Shown here piece by piece: positions 1-8,739 of a DNA stretch of 64,000 bases. The stretch comes from GCA-020356105 sp964347475 (GTDB lineage Bacteria > Pseudomonadota > Alphaproteobacteria > UBA8366 > JADFVY01), in NCBI GenBank assembly GCA_964347475.1, contig CAYFYY010000005.1:1-64000 (forward strand), read 5' to 3'. Position 1 is the stretch's first letter, and each line of letters begins with the position of its first letter. A model generated the notes under the pieces. It did no database searches. It saw only the letters and a program-made list of their open reading frames with translations, and was not told the origin of the DNA. The position numbers and the translations under genes were made by a program.

Positions 1-637
1 CGCCGAACAGGCCGACGCCGACATTGCCGCCGCTCGCCTCGCCGCCGAAGGTGGCGCCGTAGCTGGTCACCAGGAAGGTGCCCTCCTCGGGCGCGTAGAA
101 CGTGTAGGTGGCATATTTGCCAGGCCCCACCAGGCTGTTGCCGTTGTTGCCGACGAACGACGAATCGTCCACCATGTCGGCATTGACCAGCTCCAGCCCC
201 TGCGGGTGGAAGCCGGCCGAGCGCGATGCGACCTGGTTGTTGATCTGCAGCTCTGGTATCGGATGGTTGAACGGGTTCGCCTTCAGCGCCAGCAGGTTGG
301 TGAAGTTGACCTGCAGGCAGTCGCCGGCGGCGACCCGCAGGACCAGCGGCCGCGGCCGCTTGTCGGGACGCAGCTCGACATTGCCGCGCGAAAGCGTGCC
401 GCCCGCGGCCTTGGTCTTCCCCGACGACTTGTCGATGACGTCGTGCTCCAGCGCGTACATCATGGCGTTGATGTTCTGCGCGCCGAGCCGGTTGTACATA
501 ATCGGCTGATCGAACGCCACCACGTTCGCGACGATCGTGTTGGCGCAGGTCGCCTGGGCGCTGGCTTCGCCCGACAGCATCGCCGCAGCCAGGCCGGCGG
601 CGGCGGTCAACCAGAGTTTGTGTCCCTTAACAGACAT
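1..637 (-). CDS. Large exported multicopper oxidase-like protein, N-terminal part (gene runs off the left edge)
   Basis: The minus-strand frame is open from an ATG at 637 to the window edge with no stop, giving 212 residues. AAGGGAG lies about 7 nt upstream of the ATG. Residues 1-28 form a clear Sec signal peptide (positively charged start, Ala/Leu core, ASA-Q cleavage context). The rest has cupredoxin-like features: a beta-rich region with LVLRVAAGDCLQVNFTN and, further on, YTFYAPEEGTFLVTSYG, the usual pair of strands in multicopper oxidase domains. No copper ligand cluster is within the visible part. It probably acts outside the cytoplasm as a metal- or phenol-oxidising enzyme; substrate unknown. 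The qhp operon ends 859 bp upstream, so it is probably a separate unit. The multicopper family call is inference from fold-level similarity. Confidence 0.6.
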   Translation of the reverse strand, partial: MSVKGHKLWLTAAAGLAAAMLSGEASAQATCANTIVANVVAFDQPIMYNRLGAQNINAMMYALEHDVIDKSSGKTKAAGGTLSRGNVELRPDKRPRPLVLRVAAGDCLQVNFTNLLALKANPFNHPIPELQINNQVASRSAGFHPQGLELVNADMVDDSSFVGNNGNSLVGPGKYATYTFYAPEEGTFLVTSYGATFGGEASGGNVGVGLFG

Positions 638-1496
638 GGTCTACTCCCTTATTTCCAAACCCCGTTCCCCAGAACGCATGGTGATCCACGGCGGCCGGAC
701 GGCCACCCCAGAACGCGCTCTGCCGGGTGTACTCCAAGCGGCGCAGGGGCCGGTCGCCTGTGCCGGCGGATGGCTGGCCCCGTTGACCGACCGTGCACTG
801 CACGAAAAAGGCCGCGGCGAACGCCGCCGCGGCCAAACAAATGGAACAATACCTGAACGAATTTATCGGGCCGCGGATCGGCGCTGGACGAATACGGCCG
901 GTAATTTTCTACCGGAAATTGAGGGATCTTCTGCCGATTTCGGAGGATTCCGCGTCCCGAACGCCGCTGCCTGTCGTCGTTTCCCGGCGACGACCGCTTG
1001 ACCCATAGGTGGGTTTCCATCATAGTTATGGACGGTTGATTCACAGTGACCTCGCAACTTACTGCTGCGTTGACCAACGCGCCGGCTCAGGTTGCCGCCT
1101 GAGTCGGCGTCTCGTTCTCTGACTAGTTGTATCGGGAAATTGCCACCCTTCGCTCCCTGAATCGTTTTCTTTCGCGAGCCCCTGTCTTCCCCCCAAGCTC
1201 CCGCATTTGACGCCGCGGGTTACGTCTTTCGCGTGTTCGCCCTCCAAGCCGGCACGCGAACGTGGAACAATTATTATTCTAAAGAATTAATTAACATAGC
1301 TTACGAAACCTTACAAGTGAGGATCGCGCGTCATTGTGTCGCCATGAACCCTGGTTCGACGGAGCGCTGCAATGCTTCCGGCGTATCGAAACGCCGGCCG
1401 AAAGCCCCGGATTTTGGAAGATTCTTCTGGGTCCAGCATCGGATCAGGCGCCGCCTGCCGCCCCGGCGGGATCGAGCCGTGGCCGGCAATGTCTCG
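638..1496. other. Intergenic region between qhpE and the multicopper oxidase gene
   Basis: No convincing gene is seen: the open frames here are low-complexity shadows. Three things stand out. A 10-bp-stem hairpin lies at 810-834. A smaller inverted repeat (6-bp arms CCGGTA/TACCGG) lies at 898-915. An AT-rich stretch around 1262-1330 contrasts with the high-GC surroundings and may hold promoter elements for the minus-strand gene that starts at 637. Confidence 0.5.
805..834 (-). terminator. Candidate intrinsic terminator or leader attenuator, minus strand
   Basis: Positions 810-819 and 825-834 are perfect 10-bp inverted arms (GGCCGCGGCG / CGCCGCGGCC) with a 5-nt loop. Read on the minus strand the hairpin is followed directly by TTTTT (complement of 805-809), the form of a rho-independent terminator. 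It sits 660 bp past qhpE and 168 bp before the ATG of the multicopper oxidase gene. It could therefore end read-through from the qhp operon or act as an attenuator in the leader of the next gene. Confidence 0.5.
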
Positions 1497-2195
1497 TCAG
1501 CCCGTGCCACGGCGTTCCGGCCCGTGATACGACGATCTGCGCGCCATCATGTGCAGCGCGTTCCTGTTGTCGGCCCCGGGCGCGGCGCTGAGGATCTCGG
1601 CCGCCAGGCGGGTGAAGTGCGCGGCGGCGAAGCTCGCGCCGCCCGTCCTCTCGTAGTCCCCCTCGCCTCCGGGCCGGCCGACGCAGGCCCCGAAATCCGC
1701 CTGCGCGCCACCGAGGATCGAAAGTTCCCCCGGCCTGCACCGGGCGTCCCCGGAAACCCGCACGACACCGTCATAGGAGGCGGGGAAGACGGGCCGCCCC
1801 CGTGCCGGCGCCGCGGCGACGAGCAACGCGCCGGCGGCGGTCGCACGCACACATGCGTTGCGCAGCACCGTGCGGTCCTGCGCCAGCCCGAAGCTCATGT
1901 TGACGATCCGCGCGCCGTGCCGGATCAGCCAGTCGAGGCCCGCCGCCGCCGCGGCCGGCGTGCAGACCATGCGGTCGGTGAAGATGCGCGCGGTTGCCAT
2001 ATATATGTTCGAGGTGCCGCCAAGGATGATCCGGGCCAGCGCGGTGCCGTGGCCGAGCCGGTCCGGCGCGCCATCATCCCGGCACACGACGTTCCCGTCG
2101 TCATCGATCACGAAACTTCGTCGCGGCCATTCGGCCGGAACGAGGGCGGGATCGACGCCGCTGTCCAGCAGGCCGACGACGACGGGAGCGCTCAC
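1497..2195 (-). CDS. qhpE: QhpE, subtilisin-like protease of quinohemoprotein amine dehydrogenase biogenesis
   Basis: This 232-residue S8-family protein has Asp11 (LLDSGVD), His49 (LGHGTA) and Ser188 (GGASFAA), the subtilisin triad in order. It has no signal peptide, fitting the known role of QhpE, which removes the 28-residue leader of QhpC in the cytoplasm after cross-linking. The block that normally carries the oxyanion-hole Asn (AAAGN) reads AAAPARG here, so that Asn appears to be replaced. The GTG start overlaps the qhpF stop by 4 nt (GTGA), so translation is probably coupled. It is the last gene of the operon. It is shorter than secreted subtilisins and lacks a propeptide. Identification rests on the triad and on the fully conserved gene context. 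Confidence 0.88.
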   Translation of the reverse strand: MSAPVVVGLLDSGVDPALVPAEWPRRSFVIDDDGNVVCRDDGAPDRLGHGTALARIILGGTSNIYMATARIFTDRMVCTPAAAAAGLDWLIRHGARIVNMSFGLAQDRTVLRNACVRATAAGALLVAAAPARGRPVFPASYDGVVRVSGDARCRPGELSILGGAQADFGACVGRPGGEGDYERTGGASFAAAHFTRLAAEILSAAPGADNRNALHMMARRSSYHGPERRGTG

Positions 2196-3979
2196 GGCAT
2201 GGTCCGCGCCGGGCCGAGCCGCGGCCGCGGCTCGAGACGCCCGTCCCGCATGTCCAGGATCGGGTCCGCGCCGGCGAGCGTCTCGGCCCGGTGGCTGATG
2301 ACGATCCGCGTGCGGTCGGGGAACAGCGCGTCGATCGCCCGGCCGATCGAGCTTTCAGTCTCCAGGTCCACGGCGGCCGTTGCCTCGTCGAGAATAAGCA
2401 CCAACGGATCCTGAAGGATCGCCCGGGCGATAGCGATGCGCTGGCGTTGTCCGCCCGAAAGCGCCGTTCCCCCAGTTCCCACCGGGGTCCCGTAGCCGTC
2501 CGGCAGCCGCCCGGCAAACTCGTCGACCCGGGCCGATCCGGCTGCCCGCAGGACCGCCTGTTCATCGGCCCAGGGCGCGGCGTAGCGGATATTGTCGGCG
2601 ATGCTTCCGGACAGCAGCACCGTATCCTGCGCAACGACAGCGATCCTTCGGCGCAGTTCGGCGAGATCGAGGTCGCGCAGATCGATTCCGTCGAAAAGGA
2701 TGCGGCCCGCGCCGGGATCGTAATGCCGGTGCAAGAGGTCTATCAGCGTCGACTTGCCGACCCCCGAGGCGCCGACCAGCCCGATCTTCCTGCCGGCCGG
2801 AAACTCCCCGCACAGGCGATCCAGGACCGGTTGCGGGTTGTCGGGATAGGCAAAGGAGACGTCGTCGAAGACGATATGGCCGGCCGCGCCGACAGGCAGC
2901 GGCCGTGGGTTTTCCGGTGCCGTGACCGCCGGCGGGGCGTCCATGATGGCCATGACCCGATCCAGGCTGACCACCGCCCGACGAACCGCCACATAGAGGC
3001 CGAGCAGCGTTTGTACGGGGCCGGTGGCACGCGCCATGTAGATCGAGAAGGCGATCAGCGCGCCGAGGGACAACCCGCCCTCGATGACCATCCAGCCGCC
3101 GGCGACGAAGACCAGCGCGGTGGCCAATGCGGTCATCAGTCCGGGAACCGCCGTCGTCGCATATCCGGTCATCTGCTGGCGCAACAGATGGCCTCGATAG
3201 CGCCGATGCAGGTCGCCCAGCGCCTCCGCCTGGCGTCGTTCGGCGCCGACCGCCTGGATCAGCTTCATGGCCGCCAGCGCATCCATGATGAACGACGTCA
3301 GGTCGCTGGCGCGGTCCCGCACGTCCCTCGTGCGGGCCTCGACGCGCGGCCGCATGTATCTCAGGAACAGGAACTGTGCCGGCAGGATCACGAACGCGAG
3401 GAGCGAGAGTTTCCAGCTCAGCGTCAGCATCAGCACGAGTGTGCCGGTCAGCGCGATGATCCCGTTGACGAGCGCCAGCAGCCCGTCGACGGCGAAGCGC
3501 TGGATTTCGCCGACGTCGCCGTCCAGCCGCTGGATCACGTCGCCGCCGCGCGTGCGGGCGTAGAATGTCGGCGAGAGGCGCTGCAGATGAGCATAAACCG
3601 CTTCGCGCAGGGCGAACAGGACGCGCGCCGAGGCGTCCACATAGTGCCAGCGGTTGAGCCCGCTCAGCACCGCGCTGACCGCGGCCGCCCCCACGAGGAT
3701 GCCGCACAGGACGAGGATGACGTCCATGCGGCGCGCCAGCAGCCCATCATCGATCAGGTAGCGCGTGATATAGGGCTGGGCCAGCGCGAGGCCCGTCGCC
3801 ACGACGGACAGAAGCAGGACCGCGGCGAGCCGCCCCGCCTGCGGCCGCACGAACCGGGCGAGCCAGGGCCAGGCCGCACGCATTCGGCCGCCCGCCGCCA
3901 CCTCGGCAGCCCGTCGGCGCAGGGGGTCGGCGGGCGGATCACTCATGGTCTGCAATTCGGCCGGCGGCGTGTCCGGCAC
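2192..3979 (-). CDS. qhpF: QhpF, ABC exporter of the QHNDH biogenesis operon
   Basis: A 595-residue fused ABC transporter: a membrane domain of about six helices (roughly residues 45-330) followed by an ATPase domain. Walker A is GASGVGKST (403-411), the signature LSGGQ is at 507-511, and Walker B ends at Asp531-Glu532. In the QHNDH system this half-transporter is thought to export the matured gamma subunit QhpC to the periplasm. The GTG start at 3979 lies 9 nt past the qhpB stop; an internal ATG at 3946 is an alternative with a poorer upstream signal. By sequence alone it could be a lipid or drug exporter; the assignment to QhpF comes from position between qhpB and qhpE. Confidence 0.88.
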   Translation of the reverse strand: MPDTPPAELQTMSDPPADPLRRRAAEVAAGGRMRAAWPWLARFVRPQAGRLAAVLLLSVVATGLALAQPYITRYLIDDGLLARRMDVILVLCGILVGAAAVSAVLSGLNRWHYVDASARVLFALREAVYAHLQRLSPTFYARTRGGDVIQRLDGDVGEIQRFAVDGLLALVNGIIALTGTLVLMLTLSWKLSLLAFVILPAQFLFLRYMRPRVEARTRDVRDRASDLTSFIMDALAAMKLIQAVGAERRQAEALGDLHRRYRGHLLRQQMTGYATTAVPGLMTALATALVFVAGGWMVIEGGLSLGALIAFSIYMARATGPVQTLLGLYVAVRRAVVSLDRVMAIMDAPPAVTAPENPRPLPVGAAGHIVFDDVSFAYPDNPQPVLDRLCGEFPAGRKIGLVGASGVGKSTLIDLLHRHYDPGAGRILFDGIDLRDLDLAELRRRIAVVAQDTVLLSGSIADNIRYAAPWADEQAVLRAAGSARVDEFAGRLPDGYGTPVGTGGTALSGGQRQRIAIARAILQDPLVLILDEATAAVDLETESSIGRAIDALFPDRTRIVISHRAETLAGADPILDMRDGRLEPRPRLGPARTMP

Positions 3980-3988
3980 CGCCGCGGC

Positions 3989-5095
3989 CTATCGCTGGAT
4001 CACGCGCATCGAGGCCAACGCCTGATCCGCGCCGGCCGGCATCTCGATCCGGCCGATCTTTTCCAGCGTCTCGGAATCGTAGACCGAAATATCGTCCATC
4101 GTGCCGCCGACATAGATCTCCCTGCCGTCGCCCGACACGTTGATCGTGTAGTATGTGTGGTCGAGATCGACGCGCTTGACCAGTTCGTCCTTGTCGATAT
4201 CGATCTTGGACAGCGTCGTGTAGACGCCGTACGCCTCGTTGCGGCGGACCGGATTGACCACGGTGGAGAAAATGATCGCCGCGGTCGGCTCGAAGTTCTC
4301 CATGACGAATTCGCCGGTTTCGAGGTCCAGCGTCAGCATGCCGGTCTGGAAGGCCTCCGGATGGTCCATCGCAACGTCGGTGCGCACGGCGTAATAGGGC
4401 GTCGAAAACACACCCGCCTGCTCCCATTGCGGCCAGACGTCGAGCACGTCGGGCTCGCTGTGATTCGCGCGGCCCCAGTTGCGCACCTTGTGGACGTCGA
4501 GCACCGCCCCGGTCTGCGGGTCCATCACCGTGATATCCCAGTTGACGGCGTAGAGCTTCGTGCCGTCGTTCGACATGGTCAGGATGGCCGTCCGCCGCGG
4601 GGCCGCGAAGGTGCGCACCGGCTTGGCGCCGATGCCGTCGCCCGTGTTGTACACCGCGATTCGCGTGTCCAGGATCTCGTATTCATCCTTCAGCAGCCGC
4701 ACCGGCGACTGGAAGACGAAGATCTCGCTGCCGTCGGGGCTGATGGTGACGCCGAACATGCCCTTGGTGCGAACGTCGCCCTCGCTGAAATCGGCGCGAA
4801 AGACTTCCTTGCCGGTATCGAGATCGATGCCGCTGATGCTTTCCCAGCGATTGATCAGGACATAGGCGATCTTGCCGTCCGGCGACGGTGTGATGGTCAG
4901 CACGCCGGGCGATGCATTCGGAATCGTGTACGTCCTGGCGACCTTGCGGGCCGCGGCGTCGACCATCACCAGCTTGTCGGGCTTGACGGCCGTCAGGATG
5001 TATTCCTTCGCTTCGGCGCCGCCGGTCAAGGCCGGGGCCGCCAACGCCGCTGCCGCAATGGCGACCATTGTGAGCCTGAACATCTGCGTTCCCAT
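3989..5095 (-). CDS. qhpB: QhpB, beta subunit of quinohemoprotein amine dehydrogenase
   Basis: The exported beta-propeller subunit packs with the alpha and gamma subunits in the periplasmic amine dehydrogenase. The sequence shows a Sec signal peptide (FRLTMVAIAAAALAAPALTGGAEA) followed by repeated propeller blades of the YVTN-like type, such as GDGREIYVGGTMDDISVYDSETLEKIG near the C-terminus. I chose the ATG at 5095 (368 residues) because GAGGGAGCAA precedes it; earlier in-frame starts at 5107 and 5134 (381 residues) are possible, and the latter would overlap qhpC. Length and position between qhpC and qhpF match the known operon. Confidence 0.88.
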   Translation of the reverse strand: MGTQMFRLTMVAIAAAALAAPALTGGAEAKEYILTAVKPDKLVMVDAAARKVARTYTIPNASPGVLTITPSPDGKIAYVLINRWESISGIDLDTGKEVFRADFSEGDVRTKGMFGVTISPDGSEIFVFQSPVRLLKDEYEILDTRIAVYNTGDGIGAKPVRTFAAPRRTAILTMSNDGTKLYAVNWDITVMDPQTGAVLDVHKVRNWGRANHSEPDVLDVWPQWEQAGVFSTPYYAVRTDVAMDHPEAFQTGMLTLDLETGEFVMENFEPTAAIIFSTVVNPVRRNEAYGVYTTLSKIDIDKDELVKRVDLDHTYYTINVSGDGREIYVGGTMDDISVYDSETLEKIGRIEMPAGADQALASMRVIQR

Positions 5096-5126
5096 TTGCT
5101 CCCTCATCGTATCCGAATGTCCCGTT

Positions 5127-5450
5127 CTATTCATTCTTCGGGAACACGGCCTGGAGCTTGCGCCAGTCGCGCTGCGCGGAATCCGCGCCGGTGTTCCAGT
5201 CGGGATAGGTGTTGAGCGTGTCGGCCACCTGCGCCGGCCACCAGCAGGGGTCCGAGCAGCCGTAGAGATCGGCCTCCATCGGCTGGCACAGCCAGGCGAC
5301 GCCGCCCAGCGGATCGACCTCCCAGCCCGGGTCGAGGGTGGAGGAACAGCCGGCCACGGTCTGCATGGCGAAGACCTCTTCGCTCTTGCCGTCCTCGGCC
5401 GCCTTTTCGACCAGCCGCGCCTTCTTGTTCAGCGGCTTCAGATGCTTCAT
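5127..5450 (-). CDS. qhpC: QhpC, gamma subunit precursor carrying the cysteine tryptophylquinone (CTQ)
   Basis: This 107-residue peptide becomes the catalytic gamma subunit after cross-linking and leader removal. With a 28-residue leader, its residues map exactly onto the Paracoccus gamma subunit cross-links as I recall them: Cys35-Glu44 (mature 7-16), Cys55-Asp61 (27-33), Cys69-Asp77 (41-49), and the CTQ pair Cys65-Trp71 (37-43). All eight are present. The only other feature is the charged leader MKHLKPLNKKARLVEK, with no Sec-type hydrophobic core, consistent with export by a dedicated ABC transporter. The ATG overlaps the qhpD stop by 4 nt (ATGA), coupling the substrate to its radical SAM enzyme. 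Confidence 0.95.
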   Translation of the reverse strand: MKHLKPLNKKARLVEKAAEDGKSEEVFAMQTVAGCSSTLDPGWEVDPLGGVAWLCQPMEADLYGCSDPCWWPAQVADTLNTYPDWNTGADSAQRDWRKLQAVFPKNE

Positions 5451-6880
5451 GGCAGAGCCCTCCGCGGTTCGATATGGGTTCTGAAGAAATCCGGATTACC
5501 ATCCATGATCCGGGTGTAGACGTCGATTCCGAAATCCACCCAGTCGCGCAGGATGTCGCAGTAATGATGCACGGGATGCGCCGGGTCGCCGTACCGCGCA
5601 TAGGATTCGTGATAGCAGCCGCCCGAGCAGATGTTGCGGATGCGGCACGTCCGACAGGAGCGGTCGCTGCGGTCCAGCATGTCGTCGAGGAAGGCGCCGA
5701 GGCGCGGCTTGTCGATCCCGCCGGTAACGTCGCCGAAGGTCGGCAGATCCGAGCCCGTGAACCGGTGGCAAAGATTGAGCCCGCCGTCCTTGTCCACCGC
5801 AAGCATGCCGAGCCCCGCGCCGCAGGGCAGCGACTTCCGCGTCCCCTCGACGAGGTCGGTCATCAACTGGTGCATGTTCGAAAAGCCGTTGTTCTGGCCG
5901 CGCAGGGCGCACTCCAGATAGTCGCGGCCGAGCGCCTTCATGCCGGCGAAGACGTCCGCCAACTCCGCCTCGTTGAGGTTGAACGCGGCCATGTCGCCCG
6001 CCGTGACCGGGGAGAATCCGACCTCGAAGAATCCGATCTCGTATTTCAGATGGCGATGAATCGCGACAACGTCGGTAACTCCCGGGGTCAACGTCACCCG
6101 GGCCCCGACGGGTCTGGAACGATAGCGGGCGAGCAGCTTGCGAACCTTGCCGGCGACCACGTCGTAGGTGCCCTTGCCGCCCACGGTCTTGCGGTTCCGA
6201 TCGTGCATCGCCCGCGGTCCGTCCATGCTAATGGTCAGCCCGAAGCGGTGCGTGTCGAACCACGAGATCAGCTCGTCCGTCAGGAGCGTCGCGTTCGTCG
6301 TCAGCGACAGATCGACGGTCTTGCCTTCCTCTTCCGCCCGCCGTTCCGCATAGTCCGTAACCTCGCGGATCAGCGCCATATTGCTCAAAGGTTCGCCGCC
6401 GAAGAACACGAGGTTGACGCGGTCTCGGGCCACGGCTTCTTGGAGCAGCAGTTCGAAGGCATCCGCAGCGGTCGGAAAATCCATCCGCTCACCCTTGTCC
6501 GGCGACGTGAGGTCCTCCTTGTAACAGTACGTGCAGCTGAGATTGCAGCCGGTATTGACGTTGAGCACCATCGTGCTGATCGGATATGCGCCGATCTTGA
6601 CCGGATCGACGGACGGCACGGGCACGGCCGGATCGCGGACGATTTGCAGATCCTTGAACTCCTGCAGCGCCTCGGCAACGCGATCCGGCTCGTGGCGACC
6701 CTCGAATCTGGCCATCACATCGTCCGCCGTGACCACGCCCTTTTCCCGGAACAGGGTGAGGACCTCCCCCGCGATCGGGTCCATCTCGAACAGGCTGGTC
6801 GTCGGCACGTGGAACAGCAGGTGGCGCCCGTCCACGTCGACCTCGTGCAAGTTCTCCGGAACCAGGTGCAAGGCGGTCAC
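5447..6880 (-). CDS. qhpD: QhpD, radical SAM enzyme forming thioether cross-links in QhpC
   Basis: A 477-residue radical SAM/SPASM protein. An N-terminal region (about 1-95) resembles a peptide-binding module, then comes the SAM cluster motif Cys112-x3-Cys116-x2-Cys119 (GCNLSCTYC), the FFGGEPL stretch, and a C-terminal SPASM region with many cysteines (SCRTCRIRNICSGGC). QhpD is known to make the three Cys-to-Asp/Glu thioether bonds in QhpC. The start is GTG (6880) with GGGGATGATCGA upstream. It is cotranscribed with qhpA 45 bp upstream and overlaps qhpC by 4 nt. Confidence 0.94.
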   Translation of the reverse strand: MTALHLVPENLHEVDVDGRHLLFHVPTTSLFEMDPIAGEVLTLFREKGVVTADDVMARFEGRHEPDRVAEALQEFKDLQIVRDPAVPVPSVDPVKIGAYPISTMVLNVNTGCNLSCTYCYKEDLTSPDKGERMDFPTAADAFELLLQEAVARDRVNLVFFGGEPLSNMALIREVTDYAERRAEEEGKTVDLSLTTNATLLTDELISWFDTHRFGLTISMDGPRAMHDRNRKTVGGKGTYDVVAGKVRKLLARYRSRPVGARVTLTPGVTDVVAIHRHLKYEIGFFEVGFSPVTAGDMAAFNLNEAELADVFAGMKALGRDYLECALRGQNNGFSNMHQLMTDLVEGTRKSLPCGAGLGMLAVDKDGGLNLCHRFTGSDLPTFGDVTGGIDKPRLGAFLDDMLDRSDRSCRTCRIRNICSGGCYHESYARYGDPAHPVHHYCDILRDWVDFGIDVYTRIMDGNPDFFRTHIEPRRALP

Positions 6881-6925
6881 TCGATCATCCCCATCCGAAC
6901 CGTTGCCATCATGTATCGCACATCC

Positions 6926-8524
6926 TCACCGGATCGGCGGGTCGTTCCAGCGCTGAACGGTGACGATCAGCCGGCCGGTTCCGACCAGCGTCTGATCGCC
7001 CACTGTCACCGATGCGTTCACCGCAAGGTCGCCGGCATTGTTGGTCGAGAAGGGGCGCGCGGGGTTGGGGCCGGCAACCGCCGGCTCGAACAGGCCCGCC
7101 TGGGTGATCCTGCCCGCGAACTTCACGTCGTCCAGCGCTTCGGCGAACTCGCCGCTGTTGGCGACCGACCATTTGGCCGGCATGGCGCCGATGCGGATGT
7201 CGTCGGCTGTTCCGGCCTCGCCGTCGGGCCCGTTCATGAAGGCGACGGCCTCGAACTGCGCCGGGACCGGTGGGATGGCGCCGCCGCCGACACGGGCGAT
7301 GTGATAGGCGGGCTCGACGCGGATCGCATCCACCTTGTCGAATACCGCCAGCAGCGCGCTACCCGTCGCATCGCCCACGGCGACGGTGCGCTTGCCTGCG
7401 GCCCCGCCCCCCGTGGCTTCGACCACCACGATATCGGAACTGCGGGATACCACGCGGTCGACGGTCACGCCGTCACCGAGTCTGACATCACCGCCAAGGC
7501 CGATGCCGTGGATTGCCAGCTGTGCGGTTTCGCCGACCCTGATATAGGGCGGGAAGACGGCCATGACCCGCGCGACCGCGCCGCTGCCCGACCGTGCGAG
7601 GCTGATGTCGCCGCCAATCGAATCCGGATCTTCGAGGAACCATCGGCCGGACATCTCGGCGCCATTGGCCGAGACGGCCATGACCTGCATCGTGTCCTCG
7701 CCTTCGAGTGCCACGCTGGCACGCCATTCGTAGCCCGTATAGAGGATGGCGTCGCCGGTGCCGTTGGCCTTGCTGCCGTCGGCATAGAACAGGAATAACT
7801 TCACGCCATATGCATCGCCGCCCTTGCCGGAAATCACGGCCACACCCTGGAATGCGCCCTTGCCGGGGCGGTTCCCGACAACCCGCCAGGATCCGGAAAG
7901 ATCCGGCGCGGATCGCGCCTTCCAGTCGCTCCAGGCCTTGCTATTAAGCGGGTACAATTCGGCAAGCTTCTTGGGCACCGGGCCGGAAGCGATCTCCCAC
8001 CAGTTGCGGTCGCGCCCCAGCGCCTGATATTCGGTCGTCGGCCATTGGCCGAGATGGAAGGCAGCGTGTTTCCGCCAGTCCGCCTCGTCCCTGCGCTGCA
8101 GGGCCGTGCGCGCATAACTGTGACAGCGGGCGCACATAACCCCGAGCTCTTCATCCGGAATATCCTCGATGATCCCCGGGCGGCGCTCGAGAATGTACCG
8201 CCATTCCTGGGTTTCCGAGGGCGCCAGTCCCTGGACGTCGGACAGGTACTTGACCAGGGCGGCGCGTTCGTCCGGCGTGAGCTCGACACCGTGCATGAAT
8301 GTCATGCGGGCGATGTTCATGTCCCAGCCCTCGGGCGTCTTGCGGATTTCGCCGATCCGGCTGAGCCGCCCGTCGGCCAACCTGTCATGGCAGCCGGAGC
8401 ACCGGGCGGTCAGAAGTGATTCGCCCGACTGTTGTGCGCTGACCGGCGCAGCAACAGCTGACATTCCCAACCCCAAACCAAGAATGGACAACGCTCGCAG
8501 AAGCGGCCGGGTGCATCGCGGCAT
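6926..8524 (-). CDS. qhpA: QhpA, diheme alpha subunit of quinohemoprotein amine dehydrogenase
   Basis: This is the electron-transfer subunit in the periplasm; it takes electrons from CTQ and passes them to a soluble c-type cytochrome or cupredoxin. The 532-residue chain has a signal peptide (LLRALSILGLGLGMSAVAAPVSA) and two CxxCH heme c sites, CSGCH (42-46) and CARCH (131-135), in the N-terminal third, followed by the beta-rich domains typical of this family. I chose the ATG at 8524 because AGGAGGG lies about 6 nt upstream; the longer reading from 8542 adds six residues with no proper ribosome site. About 280 bp separates it from qhpG, enough for its own promoter. Confidence 0.93.
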   Translation of the reverse strand: MPRCTRPLLRALSILGLGLGMSAVAAPVSAQQSGESLLTARCSGCHDRLADGRLSRIGEIRKTPEGWDMNIARMTFMHGVELTPDERAALVKYLSDVQGLAPSETQEWRYILERRPGIIEDIPDEELGVMCARCHSYARTALQRRDEADWRKHAAFHLGQWPTTEYQALGRDRNWWEIASGPVPKKLAELYPLNSKAWSDWKARSAPDLSGSWRVVGNRPGKGAFQGVAVISGKGGDAYGVKLFLFYADGSKANGTGDAILYTGYEWRASVALEGEDTMQVMAVSANGAEMSGRWFLEDPDSIGGDISLARSGSGAVARVMAVFPPYIRVGETAQLAIHGIGLGGDVRLGDGVTVDRVVSRSSDIVVVEATGGGAAGKRTVAVGDATGSALLAVFDKVDAIRVEPAYHIARVGGGAIPPVPAQFEAVAFMNGPDGEAGTADDIRIGAMPAKWSVANSGEFAEALDDVKFAGRITQAGLFEPAVAGPNPARPFSTNNAGDLAVNASVTVGDQTLVGTGRLIVTVQRWNDPPIR

Positions 8525-8739
8525 GGGTAGCCCTCCTGTCATCTCCAGGCGCTTCTATGTCCAATATGTTGCTCGGGGCGCCCGGTTGTCTCTCTCGCTC
8601 CCGGATCGACAGCTGTCGTCGCCAAGGAGCCTCACACATTTGTTAGATCACGAATGATATCGTCAATTTGTCATAGACCACAACAGGAAAAACTCGCTCT
8701 TTGTACGGCTACTCAAGACGGCCGCCAGGCAGCCCAAAC

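Noticed and set aside
1233..2414. A 393-codon plus-strand frame across the qhpE region
   Set aside because: Antisense to qhpE, Arg-rich, no domain resemblance.
2291..5215. A 974-codon open frame on the plus strand opposite the qhp genes
   Set aside because: It is antisense to qhpF, qhpB and qhpC in high-GC DNA, with His/Arg/Gln-rich translation typical of a shadow frame.
5474..7798. A 774-codon plus-strand frame opposite qhpD and qhpA
   Set aside because: The opposing minus-strand genes have clear motifs (radical SAM, heme c), so this is a shadow.
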